Shown: positions 22,307 through 33,266, numbered from the stretch's first letter. The stretch is DNA of 64,000 nucleotides from Euphorbia lathyris (GCF_963576675.1 NC_088917.1:29914501-29978500); one strand, 5' to 3'. The notes: generated by a model not told the origin, from the letters alone. Translations and numbers: made by a program.

Positions 22307-23260
22307 TAAAAAATTGATATGTGGATTCCAATATATTTTAAAGGAAGACGAGTGTGATCTAATTCCTTAATATTAAGACATGTAATATGACACTTATCCT
22401 TATAATATATATATATATTAAATTAATAATATTATATGGTATATGCCACTTTAGTTTTTTTAATAATAATAATAATAATAATACACAAGTTTTAACCGAA
22501 AACATATATATAGTTAATTGAAAAATATAGATTTTGGTCCTTTGAGTTTATAATTTTTATAAAACTTACCTAAAACTTTTTATTTACACCTAAAAATATT
22601 AAATTGAACCCTATAATATATTTAAATTCATAAATAATTCAAACTATTTATTTCGAAAAATAAAATATTTAGACACGAATATTACAATTACCGAGTATGA
22701 TGTCTATGTCGATCCCAATTTAATTTCCTCGCTCCCACAGAAGCAACATCCAATTTGTTGGTCTTCAAATGAGGCTGAATATCGTGCCTTGGCTACTGTT
22801 GCCTCGGAAATTATATGGCTTAAGATGCTTATGTCCGAAATTGGCTATCCAGTATCTCATTTGCCTCAGATTTGGTGCAACAACCTCGACACCATGTACC
22901 TCACGGCTAATCTAATATTCCATGAACACTCCAAACACTTAGAACTTGATTTTCATTTTGCCCATGATGAAGTTGCAAAGAAAGAACTTTGAGCATCCTA
23001 TCTTTCCACAAATGGCTGATATTTTAACCAAGCCACTCTCTAAGTCACGGTTTCATCTTCTTCTTGACAAGTTAAAGCTTCACCCATCTTTAACTTGAAG
23101 GGGCCTAATACAGATATTGATTTATATTTTTATAAATATAATTAATGTAAATATATTAGGAGATATTCAGTTTAGTTTCTAATTTGAATTGTAACAACTC
23201 TATCCATGTAATAGCTCCTTCTATTCAATACTAATCAAGGAGAATTACAAACTTTCATAT

Positions 23261-23735
23261 AATAGTAGTTTTAAGTATCCATGTCCAAATTAGTAGGTCA
23301 ATTCTAATCCAATAAAAAATTATGTTAGGATCATGTTAACTAAAAAATGACTCACCAGTTTAATAAAACACTAACTCAAATATGTCATGTTGGCAGGTCG
23401 TGTTCATCTTTTCCACCTTTGCGAATATCAAACTAAGTTAAAAGTGTATGATGTGTTTCGTATACGCATATAGAATTATTGCAGTTTGAAACGCTTAATC
23501 AGACCCGTAGTACTTTTGATGTATATTTATAAAGCCAATAAAATATAATGTGTTTAGTGAATATTATTAGATCCAGTTTGAAACGCTTAATCAGATCCTC
23601 CTTCAATGAACTGAACTCCATAGTGTGCTTGTAGAATTGTGTTCCTTACTGATTATGGTATCCTAGTTTTACTCTAATTAGTCTTGGGAAAGCGTAGATA
23701 GCTTAGAATAGATGAAATTCATTCTTTCCTATATA
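23261..23735. other. Intergenic DNA
   Basis: No gene. The phrase CAGTTTGAAACGCTTAATCAG occurs twice (about 23481 and 23574) as a short direct repeat. Confidence 0.45.
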
Positions 23736-23996
23736 CTCCCTCCATTCCTAAATATAAGACGTTTAGAGGTTTATAATTTGTTCCTAAATAGTTGACGTTT
23801 GTAGTTCTCTATGGTGCAGTAGATATTATTTATCAACTTTGCCCTTACCAATTAAAAAAAATAATGGCTAGATTCATTGTACGTGTTTAACGAAGAGAAA
23901 AGCTAGAGTGGTTTTTGTTCTTTTAGCACTATATGAATTACTTTCTTAATATTGATAAAACATCATTAAACGTCCTATATTTAGGAATGGAGGGAG
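23736..23996. mobile_element. Stowaway MITE
   Basis: 261 bp with termini CTCCCTCCATTCCTAAATAT and its complement, flanked by TA at 23734-23735 and 23997-23998. The arms continue through AAGACGTTTA. No coding capacity. Confidence 0.92.
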
Positions 23997-24350
23997 TATT
24001 AGAATAAGACTATTGCCTCCTATATAAAAGGCGGTTATTTAGGCTCCAAAGCTATAGATTACTTCCTGCTCTTTTAGAGTAAACTATTAATGCTTCCTTT
24101 AAGTATTTAAAACTTAGACTTGATTTGATCGTCAAAGAGTCTCTCCTCGGGATCTAGCCACTCTTCGTTTCGCAAGAACGCTCGAAGAACACTCAATCAG
24201 GATCTTAACTGAAAACCATTGGATCATTTGGTTTGGTTTTTTCCAACGTTGTCATTTATGCGATGAGCATGGATTTGAGAGAGTGTCATAAGCTCATCAA
24301 GTGATCGAATTCTGAGGTACCTGGCATTGTTACTAGCACAGTAGTGACTA
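23997..24350. other. Intergenic DNA
   Basis: No recognisable feature; possibly part of the adjoining gypsy remnant. Confidence 0.35.
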
Positions 24351-24359
24351 ATGTATTTA

Positions 24360-24900
24360 TTATTTGCACGGACACATATAGTGTTCCTTAAACCATTTTT
24401 TTGGATGTAAGGTCATACTGAAATTCAGCTTTGTTACCATAGCTGTATGTAAACTTTCCCATAAGCTGGATGGAAAACGCGAAATTCGGTCTGATATAAT
24501 GGACCTATATACATACAACCGTGCCAACTTGTTAATATAATATGTTTGTTTCAAATGTATGAAATAAGTGGACTTTGTCAAATGATCCACAATCACCTAG
24601 ACGTTGACATGCTCCCTCCTTGTTCGTAGTAACCTGACAACAAAATCCAAGGTATGTCGTTCCCACTTCCACTCATGAATGACCAAAGGTTTTAACTTAC
24701 CCACCAGAGCTTGATGCGCAACTTTCACTTGTTGGGCCGTTAAACACTTTGATTCAAACCCAGTCACATCTTTTTTCAATGTAGGTCACCTACAATAAGA
24801 TCTCAGTTTTCTATACATCTTCACCTCATGCTCGGATACATTGCATAAGGAGTATTGTGATCTTCTTAAAAAGTATCCATCCTTAAGCCATCCACATCAT
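24360..24900 (-). pseudogene. Ty3/gypsy integrase fragment
   Basis: Minus-strand coding with frameshifts. Toward the high end RKLRSYCRWP and KKDVTGFESKCLTAQQVK form the zinc-binding head, where the second Cys of the CxxC has become Ala. Then WKWERHTLDFVV (first catalytic D), MIVDHLTKSTYFIHLK, and ISDRISRFPSSLWESLHTA with the second D. KLNFSMTLHPKKW marks the approach to the missing Glu. The wording fits Tekay/Del-type chromoviruses. No RT or LTR was seen beside it. Confidence 0.8.
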
Positions 24901-25851
24901 AACATGACTAAACTGAAACTTATTAAAGGTGCATTGGAACTTATCTTGCCTTATTTGTCTCTTAAAAAAATTACATATATGTCGTTATAATTTTGGAGTG
25001 TCAATCGAATTCTCATTTATGGAGATCAAAAGAAAGAAAGAAAAGATGAAAAAAGAGATGTGAATAGGTTTTTCTCTTCCCAAAATGCAATGATGAACAA
25101 GAGAGAGAAAGAAAACACCAAAATGGTAGCTTTGGCTTTCCAATTAACTTCCAATCAGGATTAAAACTACTTAGACCTATTAAAATTCTAAAATTAATTT
25201 AGAGAATGTAAATTCCGAAATTAATACCATAATATATTAATTTTCAGAATTTGAGAATGTTACACAAAATATTAAGATAATAATATCTTAGGGATATTTT
25301 TCCAAAGCATATGACTCCTACTACTTATGTTCATCTCACTTTTTTGCTTTTGTTAACTCTAAAAATTATTTAGAGAATGTCTTGTATGTACACCTAATTT
25401 TTTTTTTTTATAGCCGATTGATGTGTAGACATAGCATAAAGTTAATTCTAAACTTTTCTCAGTGGTGGAGCCATAAGGGTGGGAGGGTTGGTTTGAATAT
25501 GGCATTTTACATTTAAAAAATAATAATATTTTTGATATATAAAAGATTTATAACGGGTACCGGATACCGGGTTCCTGGAAGTATTTTCGTACTCGTCTCA
25601 TACCCATCACGGACAATGGTTTTGATCTCATACATATTACGTACCTTTTATATAGAATACAGATAGTTCCATTAGAATCTGGTACGACCGCGGATACAGA
25701 ACCCGTTGCCATCTCTGACCGATCCTATGGCTCCGACAGAAACCCTTATTGACATTTAATTTTTCCTAGAGAGTCTGGACCGAAGTTTAGATCTTGCTCC
25801 GCGACTGCCTTTTCTCCAACAGTAATATCAACACCACTCTTCACTCTAATC
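24901..25851. other. Intergenic and upstream region of germin-like gene 2
   Basis: AT-rich. GGGTACCGGATACCGGGTTCC-like wording at about 25556-25578 is typical of small plant DNA elements but no ends are clear. Confidence 0.35.
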
Positions 25852-25860
25852 TATATAAAG
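25852..25860 (+). promoter_or_regulatory. TATA box of germin-like gene 2
   Basis: TATATAAAG, 58 bp before the ATG at 25918. Confidence 0.72.
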
Positions 25861-25917
25861 GCACCACATTTTCCACAGATTCATCACCATCCCCCAAATT
25901 ACCTCTGTCGAGTAAAC

Positions 25918-26550
25918 ATGATTTTATCAATAATCTTCCTTATCTTTTCTCTCCTCCCTTCTTCCTCCTACGCAGCAGTTCAAGACTTCTGCGTGGCGGA
26001 CCTGTCAGGACCCGAAAGCCCTGCAGGATTCAATTGCAAGAAACCAGAAACACTAACAGTAAAGGATTTTGTGTACTCAGGATTAGCAACTCCTGCTAAT
26101 TTTTCAAGCCTTACAAAAGCATCAGTAACACCTGCATTTGTGGACCAATTCCCTGGATTGAACGCCCTTGGAATTTCAATAGCTCGTTTTGAGTTAGCAG
26201 TAGGTGGAGTTGTTCCAATGCACACACATCCTGCAGCTACTGAGCTTCTTGTTCTTCTTTCTGGCTCAATGTCTGCTGGTTTTATCTCCTCGGAAAACAC
26301 TGTTTATTTCACCAATCTTAAGAAGGGAGATATAATGGTGTTTCCTCAAGGGTTGCTTCATTTTGCTATAAATTCAGGTGGAGATTATGCTTCTGGATAT
26401 GCTACTTTTAGTAGTGCAAGACCAGGTCTTCAGTTCTTGGATTTCTCTCTTTTTGGAAATGAATTGCCTACTGATATTTTGAACAAAGTTACTTTCCTTG
26501 ATGCTGCTCAGATTAAGAAGCTTAAGGCTGTTCTTGGTGGCTCTAATTAA
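25918..26550 (+). CDS. Germin-like protein, ABP19/ABP20 type (copy 2)
   Basis: Single-exon secreted cupin of 210 residues. Signal peptide residues 1-20; disulfide Cys25-Cys40; glycosylation site Asn61 (NFS). Metal ligands are His102, His104 and Glu109 in box 1 (VVPMHTHPAATE) and His148 in box 2 (GDIMVFPQGLLHF). Box wording differs from copies 1 and 3 (HTHPAATELLVL against HSHP-ATEVFVV; VFPQG against IPPG/VPPG) and is closer to what I know of canonical ABP19/ABP20. So copy 2 probably represents the older or separately constrained branch of the array. The C-terminus is KKLKAVLGGSN. Function is as for the family: extracellular Mn-cupin, activity unproven. Confidence 0.95.
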   Translation: MILSIIFLIFSLLPSSSYAAVQDFCVADLSGPESPAGFNCKKPETLTVKDFVYSGLATPANFSSLTKASVTPAFVDQFPGLNALGISIARFELAVGGVVPMHTHPAATELLVLLSGSMSAGFISSENTVYFTNLKKGDIMVFPQGLLHFAINSGGDYASGYATFSSARPGLQFLDFSLFGNELPTDILNKVTFLDAAQIKKLKAVLGGSN

Positions 26551-26879
26551 GGTTAAGAGTGTCTAATTTTTAATAAGAGGAAAGGGTTTTACCAATATAA
26601 ATGTTTTTGTCCCCTGAATGATAATTGTATCCGAGAATTAATTATTTGCAGTTGAGGCTGTTTTCAATTGTATTAAATTGGAGCAAGTTTTAAATGCAAA
26701 AAGCTGATGGAGTAATCTTTGATGGTGACAAGTTTTAGGGGATCATATTTGTTTTGAAAATATCATGATAATGTTATATCTATGGTGTACAAAGATATGT
26801 TCTTGATCACTCCACACGATTTGTATCATATCAAAATACATGGGTAGAATATACCATGGCCACAAGCTTTGCAAATTTT
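26551..26879. other. 3' flank of gene 2
   Basis: AT-rich DNA with AATAAG near 26573 as a weak polyadenylation-type signal. No other feature. Confidence 0.4.
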
Positions 26880-27085
26880 TACATTGATCACTGAATTTCA
26901 AAACATAACATAAAAGCTACTGAGCTTTGATATTTTTCAAGGTATGGCCACTATGATGATTGACCTGATTTTATAACCATTAACCCTTACATTGATCACT
27001 CAATTTCAAAACATAACATAAAAGATATTGAGTTTTGATATTTTCACCGTATGGTCACTATAATTGACCTGACCATTAACTTCTA
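26880..27085. repeat. Tandem duplication of about 110 bp
   Basis: ACATTGATCACTGAATTTC (26881) recurs as ACATTGATCACTCAATTTC (about 26991), followed in both by CAAAACATAACATAAAAG, then a GATATTTT-TATGGyCACTAT-GACCTGA series. Two diverged copies. Confidence 0.8.
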
Positions 27086-27869
27086 AAGCGACATGTTAAC
27101 TTTCCTATTCTATCTATCCCTTCCTTTTCTTTTTTTTCTTCTTCTCTGGTCTCTTTGTTTCCAATTCTTGAAAGAAAGAAAAATCTTTTCTTCCAATTCT
27201 AAAGCAAATAACCTAAGCTAGTTAAAGAAAAGTGGGAAGAAAAGATTTCTACATAAAGCACATTGAACAAAAAAAACAAAACAAGTTTTCTATGTAAAAG
27301 AGCAATCTAGTTTTGTTAATCTAGAAGCTACTATTGTATTTTTTTTTCCAAGACTTTTGCTTTGCTCTTGTTACCAAATCGATGAAGATTATTCCAAATT
27401 CAATCATATTAAAATAGACAATTCCAAATTTTAATGCCTCCAATCTTATGAAAATTGATTATTCTAAGAACTCATACATATGCTTTTATCTCCCAAATTG
27501 AATATTTGCTCCCATCAACTATAGCACCCAACATATAATCACCACCCATTAGAAGAGACGAATATATAAGTAAACATAAAAAAAAATGAAATTGAGGAGA
27601 ATTCTGACAAGATCTGAAAGAGGAATAACATCAAAATGACAAATGACATCCAAGTAATTCCATGGTATATGAACATGCGAACAGAGCAAAACAACAAAAT
27701 CATAAAGCGAAGAAATAAAAATAAAATCAATGGTAAGAAAATCATAATTACTTTGAAATCGACCAAGCAATAGGAGGCACAAATAGAGAGGAAAGTGAAG
27801 AAACACAAAAAAGGAAATTAGGAAGAACAAAAACCAGAAGTAAAAACTGAGAGAAATGGAAGGAAATCG
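27086..27869. other. Intergenic DNA
   Basis: No gene seen; pyrimidine- and purine-rich stretches only (27110-27260). Confidence 0.4.
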
Positions 27870-28245
27870 TGTCAGAACTTAGGGTTCTGATCTTCAAGAA
27901 TTAGAAATAGAAAGAATAAGGAGAAATAGAAATAGAGATAGAAGAGAGAAGTTGAGAGAAGAAGAGAATAAAATCTTCATTAATTTCAGGATACCTCACA
28001 ATGTAGCAGTATGACCCCTAATATAGTACTGAGGTCAGAACAGGGATAAGGACATTTGTCATTCCATACAGCTAGACCACAAACATAAAATAAAATAGCA
28101 TAATTCTAATTAACTTAGCTGACACAGCCTTGAGGGGAAAGCAATACACAAAACAAGAATAAAATGTAAATAACAGAATAACTGTAAACTATGAACTATT
28201 ATCACAAATAGTCCTTAAACTTTCTTTTTCCGTTGATATGTAACA
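27870..28245 (-). repeat. 3' LTR of the chromovirus
   Basis: On the minus strand it begins TGTTACATATC after the purine tract GGGAGGGGAAT and ends GTTCTGACA, about 376 bp. The last integrase codons (KRKFKDYL) run into its beginning. The flank beyond it is AATCG-type DNA; no partner duplication can be read as the other end is lost. Confidence 0.75.
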
Positions 28246-28600
28246 ATTCCCCTCCCTTCACTGCATTCTTGTCCTGAAGAATGATAAAAAAATTTGGAAA
28301 TTGAGCTGCAATGGTCACCTCAGGTTCCCAAGTAGCATCAATGGAAGTCATGCCTTCCCATAAAATTAGAAGTTGAGGAATGGCTTGCCCTGCAATAATA
28401 GCATACCGTGTGTTGATGACTTTAGCTGGTTGAATAATGAACTCCTTGGCAGAACTAAGGGGCAGAGTAGTGAGAGGGGTGACAGTAGGATTAGGTTTCT
28501 TCTTAAGTAAAGAGACATGAAACACATTGTGAATGCGGCAGTCAGAGGGCAAGGCAAGTTAATAAACTGCCTTGCCAATCTTTGCTAAGATTTGGAAGGG
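28202..28600 (-). pseudogene. Integrase C-terminus and chromodomain-like tail
   Basis: IHNVFHVSLLKKK is the conserved gypsy integrase end, followed by LLILWEGMTSIDATWEP and FPNFFIILQDKNAVKGGE, which match the degenerate chromodomain of plant chromoviruses that guides insertion to chromatin. It overlaps the first LTR bases. Confidence 0.8.
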
Positions 28601-28715
28601 CCCATAATACTTAGCAGATAACTCTATAGACTTTCTTATAGCTAGAGTTAACTATATATAGGGCTGAAGCTTCAAGAAAACCCAATCGCCAACAAGAAAC
28701 TCCCTATCAGTGCGT

Positions 28716-29410
28716 TTAAGGTTCACAACTTCTTTTATACGATTTTGAGCAGAAGCTAGGCAATCTTTGAGAAACATATTCATGGCTTCTTTGTGTTGGA
28801 CAAAATCTGCTACAACAGCCCCTAGAGAAGTTTAAGTAGGTAAAATAGGAAGTTCGGGCTCCACCCCATACAATGCTTGGGTAGAGTTGTACCAATACTC
28901 TGCTAAACTTAACCATGTATGCCACTGTTTAGGAACCATGAAGCAGATAGTGTGCAGGTAATTCTTAAGGCATTGAGTAAGCCTCTCAGATTTACCATCT
29001 GTTTGAGAGTGATAGGCGCTGCTAAAAAGCAGTTTAGTACCCAAAAGCTTAAGTAATTCTTTCCAAAGACCCCACTAAATATCATGTCTCTATCTGAGAC
29101 TATAGACCTTGGCATGCCATGGAGTTTAAAGATGTTATCCATAAATGCTTGAGCCACAATTGATGCATTAAATGGATGAGTCAAGCTAATAAAGAGTACT
29201 CCCTTAGAATACATATCCACTACCACCAGTATGGTATCATACCCTGAGGACTTAGGCAATTTTTCAATGAAATCCATAGTAATGTCCTTCCAAACTTCAT
29301 TAGGAATGGACAGGGACTGAAACAAACCATGATAAGCAGAATGATCTACCTTACGTTGTTGACAGGTGTCACATTGAGAAATCCATATTGTCACTGACTG
29401 AGACGGATTA
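28716..29410 (-). pseudogene. Chromovirus integrase core
   Basis: ISQCDTCQQRK (zinc head), EVWKDITMDFIEKLPKS (first D), ILVVVDMYSKG, LHGMPRSIVSDRDMIF (second D) and, in another frame after a frameshift near 29040, FSSAYHSQTDGKSERL (catalytic Glu). WLSLAEYWYNS follows. Confidence 0.85.
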
Positions 29411-29843
29411 GGCCAATAAAAAATGTTGTTGGATCTTTGAGAGGGTGCCCTTGATGCCTAAATGACCACTTAATGGTGAATTATGACAGGCTTTCGTAAT
29501 CCTACTTCAGAGATTAGTAGTTGGGCCAACATATAACCTGGAATTATATTTAAGTAATCTGTTAGCATGAGAATAGGGAGGACAAGATGAAGATTGTACC
29601 ACCAATTGAGGAATGAGACGTGCAACTAATTCATCTTGTGCATCCAACTAGGAATGATTAAGGTAAGTGCCCTGACACTTGGAACGTGAGTTTCTTGACC
29701 TTCTTGCTGCCTAGGTAAGGCATCTGCAACCTTATTCTCAACACCCTTTTTATACTGAATAATATAATCAAGCCCCAGGAACTTAGAAATTCCCTTTTTG
29801 TAGATAGGTATGTAATTTCTGTTCTAACGGGTGTTCAATGCTT
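29411..29843 (-). other. Degenerate RNase H to integrase linker
   Basis: Continues the chromovirus in broken frames; no intact motif was read. Confidence 0.45.
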
Positions 29844-30140
29844 TCATGATCTGTTTTGGTAATGAAGAATGAGTTCTCTAGATAATGCCTCTAGGTTGCA
29901 CATGCTTGCAAAAATTGCTAGGAATTCCCTCTCATATGTAGATAGCTTTTGATTCATAGGACTAAGAATTTTGGATAAGTAGCAGATAGGTCTCCCATTT
30001 TGCATTAAGACTACACCTATTCCAGTGCCATTAGCATCACATTCTAGAGTGAATGGTTGCTCAAAATTAGGTGTGGATAGCACTGGCGCTTGAGTCATGA
30101 TAAGCTTGAGGGATTCAAAGGCATTTTGAGCTTCAAAAGA
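29844..30140 (-). pseudogene. Chromovirus RNase H
   Basis: APVLSTPNFEQPFTLECDAN carries the first catalytic Asp; GIGVVLMQNGRPICYLSK and STYEREFLAI (catalytic Glu) follow. The remainder is frameshifted. Confidence 0.82.
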
Positions 30141-30182
30141 CCATTGGAAGTTGTCCTTTTTAGGAGTTCAATTAGCGGTTTA

Positions 30183-30517
30183 CTATGGGTGCCATAACCT
30201 TTGATGAAACACATATATAATATCATGTGAGACCCAAGAATCAGTTGCTACTACTGTAGTAGATATAACATGACCAATGTAGGACACATATGGCATTCCA
30301 AATTCACATTTGGATGCTTTGGCAAACAACTGTTTAGTAGATAAAAATTGAAACACCATTTGCAAATGAATGAGGTGTTCCTCCATACAAGAACTGTATA
30401 TTAGAATGTCATCAAAGAAAACCAGAACAAACTTTCTAAAATATGGCCTAAAAATGGTGTTCATCAATGATTGGAATGTTGCAGGTGCATTTGTAAGCCT
30501 AAAGGGCATCACCAAAT
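30183..30517 (-). pseudogene. Chromovirus reverse transcriptase, second half
   Basis: [18 protein letters not shown], then the catalytic [10 protein letters not shown] and [10 protein letters not shown] and YIGHVIS. It is separated from the first half by the antisense LTR piece at 30518-30680. Confidence 0.87.
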
Positions 30518-30680
30518 TGTTACATATCAGCGGAAAAATAAAGTTTAAGGACTAGTTGTGATAATAGTTCATAGTTTACAATTATTCTGTTATTTACATT
30601 TTATTCTTGTTTTGTGTATTGCTTTCCCCTTAAAGTTGTGTCAGCTAAGTTAGTTAGAATTATGCTATTTTGTTTTATTT
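30518..30680 (+). repeat. Antisense copy of the LTR start inside RT
   Basis: Begins exactly at the LTR terminus TGTTACATATC and runs about 161 bp parallel to the LTR (28245 down to about 28085), in inverted orientation. I count roughly ten differences by eye. It ends at GTTTTATT within the LTR homology. Confidence 0.85.
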
Positions 30681-31240
30681 ACATCAGTAGACTTCATTCT
30701 TATCTGATGATAACCTGCTAATAGATCAATCTTAGAGAATATAGTTGCTCCTCTTAATTCATCAATTAACTCTTGAATGACTGGAATAGGAAACTTGTTT
30801 TTCACCGTTTCCTTATTCAATTCCCTATAGTCCATACAGAATCTCCACGTGCCTTCCTTTTTAACCTACAGGAGAAGCATAAGGGCTAGTGCTAGGTTGA
30901 ATGACTCCACTAGCCAACATTTCTTCTACTAATCGTTCTATCTCATTTTTCTGATGATGAGAATAACGATAAGGCCTTACATTGATAGGATTAGTGGCGT
31001 TCTTTAGAGGTATAGCATGGTCATGTGACCTAATAGGGGGTAAGGTTTTTTGTGGTGAGAATAAGGTATGGTACTTTTGGATAAGCGGTTGCAGCTCAGG
31101 GGAAACTTGAGGTATATGCGTGGTGATTTCAGGTTCATGTGATACATCTGTGACAGACATTATGAATAGTCTAACAGTAACCCCTTTCCATCCTTTGGCT
31201 ACTAGGTGATTGGCATTCTTAAGGGACATTCCCTTGAGTT
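30681..31240 (-). pseudogene. Chromovirus reverse transcriptase, first half
   Basis: HDHAIPLKNATNPINVRPYRY, NEIERLVEEMLASGVIQ and STSPYASPV are the RT entrance motifs. After frameshifts come [11 protein letters not shown] and the [21 protein letters not shown] block near 30690-30840. The approximately 11 residues normally between this and LVMPF are missing. Confidence 0.82.
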
Positions 31241-31355
31241 TAGGACCCTCGGATATGCCTTATAACTCAAGTGGCTTGCCATTGTTCTGTATCATTAGCT
31301 TGTTGTATTCAAAATCAAAAGTGACTGAGGTATGGTTCCTCATCTAATCTGGCCC

Positions 31356-31640
31356 CTAGATTAAATCATAGTCTCCTAGTTCTAGCACCCTCATGGAAAA
31401 TTGAAACTTAGAACCATGCATCGACCATGAAAATTCATCATATTTAGTACTTACAGTGAGTTGTCTGTCATCCACAACAGCAACTGGTTTGACTTGTACT
31501 AGGGGTAACTTGGTTTCCATAGTGACCGTGTGATCCACAAAGCTGTGGGTGCTTCCACTATCAATTAAGATCATGATAGCCTTCCTATTTGATACCCCTT
31601 TCAGCCTCAAAGTATTATGGTTGAACCCCCCCATCTAGGG
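31356..31640 (-). pseudogene. Chromovirus aspartic protease
   Basis: MILIDSGSTHSFVD carries an intact D-S-G active site; KYDEFSWSMHG and VLELGDYDLI lead to the usual ILGxDWL, which is broken by the stop near 31350. Confidence 0.82.
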
Positions 31641-32216
31641 CATTCACAGACAAGGAAATGGGCTTTGTACCATTTGAGACTTCTTGTCCATTATCAACTG
31701 CCCCTTCCTCTTCTTGAATTTCTTGCTCTACTTTACCCTCCTTTAAATTTAATGCATTGAGTTTCATTATGGTGCACTTATGTCCTGGAAATTATTTCTC
31801 TCCACAGTAACAACAAGCTCTAGGAATTCGTTTGGTTTGTAATGTGGGGTGTGAAGATTTTGGGTCAGGTGGTTTTGGTATAATAGTAGTGTAGGTGTTT
31901 GAGTTTGGTTTATATGTTGATATGGGTGTAGGATTCCAAACTTTGGAGGCATTGTTAAGATTTGGAGGTTTGTAAACAGACTTGGGGGTTTGGCTGCTTT
32001 AATGATTTCCTTGACATGATTTTCTTGCAGTTTGGCTTTCTTAATGGCTACATATAGATCTATAGGTTCATGGGTTTTCACAGCGGATCTTAGCTCTGGT
32101 TTCAAGCCAGCAACAAAAGTGGATAGATAAAAATGACTCAGGAATGGTGGGCGTTGTTTCTTCCATTTTGAGCTTCAAGGCCTCAAACTGGTCTTGATAT
32201 TCTGTCACTGTGGATG
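31641..32216 (-). pseudogene. Chromovirus gag, C-terminal part
   Basis: STVTEYQDQFEALKLKMEE, FLSIHF, LKPELRSAVKTHEP and AIKKAKLQE are the retrotransposon gag core. A zinc knuckle remnant (CYCGEK, then PGHKC after a stop) lies near 31775-31810. Several frames are needed. Confidence 0.78.
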
Positions 32217-32790
32217 CCTCAAACGCTTCCATTATTTCAGCGGTTGGCGAATATAAATGGACACTCAAAGTCATATAAAGCTTTCTCATCCTCCTAAATT
32301 ATTTTTTGCATCTTATTTTATAAAATCCCCTAGGAATTGTCCCAAAAGTTTCCTAACATGCAGAAACATATACTCGATATGGATATCTTGAACCTGAATC
32401 CATATATGGAACATTGAACAACGGGACATTCAAGGGAAATAGCCCTTTTGCAGGTGGTGAACAAGCAGTGGGGATCCCTCATAAGTTTAGGGTCCCTTGT
32501 CGATAATCATCTTCAAATCAAGGGCACGATACAAGTGGAAGATAAAGTTCCCTCCCCAATATCCCGCCTTGTGATACCCTTCCCAATTTCCATAGCATTG
32601 CCATTTTATGCTTCATTACTAGGAACTTGATGGTGCAATTAGTTACGAACACGCCTATTAGGCAGAATTCGTTCAACCATTCACCCTCGACTGCAGCAAC
32701 CCCCTCCTCGCCTTGTCCCACGTCCAACTCAACATCCTCGGCAAAGTTCGGGGATAGGCTCGTAAATCCTTCCTCCATTGACATCATGGC
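32217..32790 (-). pseudogene. LINE ORF1 (DUF4283) fragment
   Basis: MEEGFTSLSPNFAEDVELDV starts a LINE ORF1; then TNCTIKFLVMKHKMAMLW, and in other frames LLVHHLQKGYFPLNV and YIRQPLK-WKRLR, the end of DUF4283. It stops where chromovirus gag starts. LINEs normally lose the 5' end, whereas this piece keeps the 5' part and lacks the 3' part, so the junction is from deletion or recombination. Confidence 0.75.
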
Positions 32791-33266
32791 GGCTGAACTA
32801 TGTTAAAACTTCTCATGTTGGAGAAGACAATAACACCTTCCAACACACGTTAGAGACTAAAATCTATATACAAATTGAAATAAAGGCTAATCGATCGAAG
32901 CAGTAGATTAACCGATTAATAGTTAGTTGATTCTAATATATTAGAAAATATTATTTGTTGTTTAAAGGCTAATAAGATGACCGAAATAATCGAGTGGGCT
33001 CGTTAATCAACAAGGGAAAAAAATCTTATATCCTCAAATGTATATTAATTATTATATATTAAGTATTCATATCTTGAATATGACTTTGTCATGAAACTGA
33101 TTGAACTAAAAGCCCGAGCTGATAGTTAAGGCGCAATCGTAGATCTTATATTAATCTCTGACAGTCTTGTTTGATGAATAAAATTTATATACCATTATTA
33201 GTAGTTTTCTTCCAGATTTGTCCATTAGCAATGCTCTAACTACTGTTTACGTAGTGACTATATCTT

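Larger units (their letters stand above)
18541..22686 (+). repeat. Solo LTR of a gypsy-type element, with a MULE inside
   Basis: Starts TGTCATACCCGACC and ends TATTACA (TG...CA). It is flanked by the 5-bp duplication ATTAC at 18536-18540 and 22687-22691. No gag-pol and no second copy of the terminus lie between, so it is a solo LTR left by LTR-LTR recombination. Without the MULE it is about 2.3 kb, a size seen in Tekay/Del chromoviruses; the terminal wording also fits, but lineage is tentative. CATACCCGA/TCGGGTATG at 18544-18573 is a terminal hairpin. (TA)n lies at 22253-22304 and a TAA run at 22457-22483. Confidence 0.85.
18168..23260 (+). mobile_element. Ty1/copia fragment (RT end, RNase H, 3' LTR piece), split by a solo LTR
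   Basis: Left part 18168-18540 encodes the end of RT and the start of RNase H (DISYAVNKISQFMH, RILRYLHDTP, FTDADWGGDLDDRKS). The right part resumes at 22687 with NLISSLPQKQ, SSNEAEYRALA, IWCNN and KHLELDFHF. Removing 18541-22691 rejoins the frame codon for codon. After the RNase H end a purine stretch (GAAGGGGCC, about 23098) leads into LTR-like DNA to about 23260. One stop follows KKEL at 22990. The 5' two thirds of the element are missing. Confidence 0.88.
27870..32216 (-). mobile_element. Ty3/gypsy chromovirus, Reina-like, minus strand, 5' truncated
   Basis: Reading on the minus strand from 32216: gag end with one knuckle, protease, RT, RNase H, integrase, a chromodomain-like tail, purine tract and 3' LTR. 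Integrase after RNase H and the C-terminal tail define a chromovirus; short LTR and the integrase wording fit Reina. The front of gag and the 5' LTR are missing; at about 32216 the sequence changes to a LINE ORF1. Many frameshifts and stops make it non-functional. An antisense piece of its own LTR sits inside RT. Confidence 0.87.
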
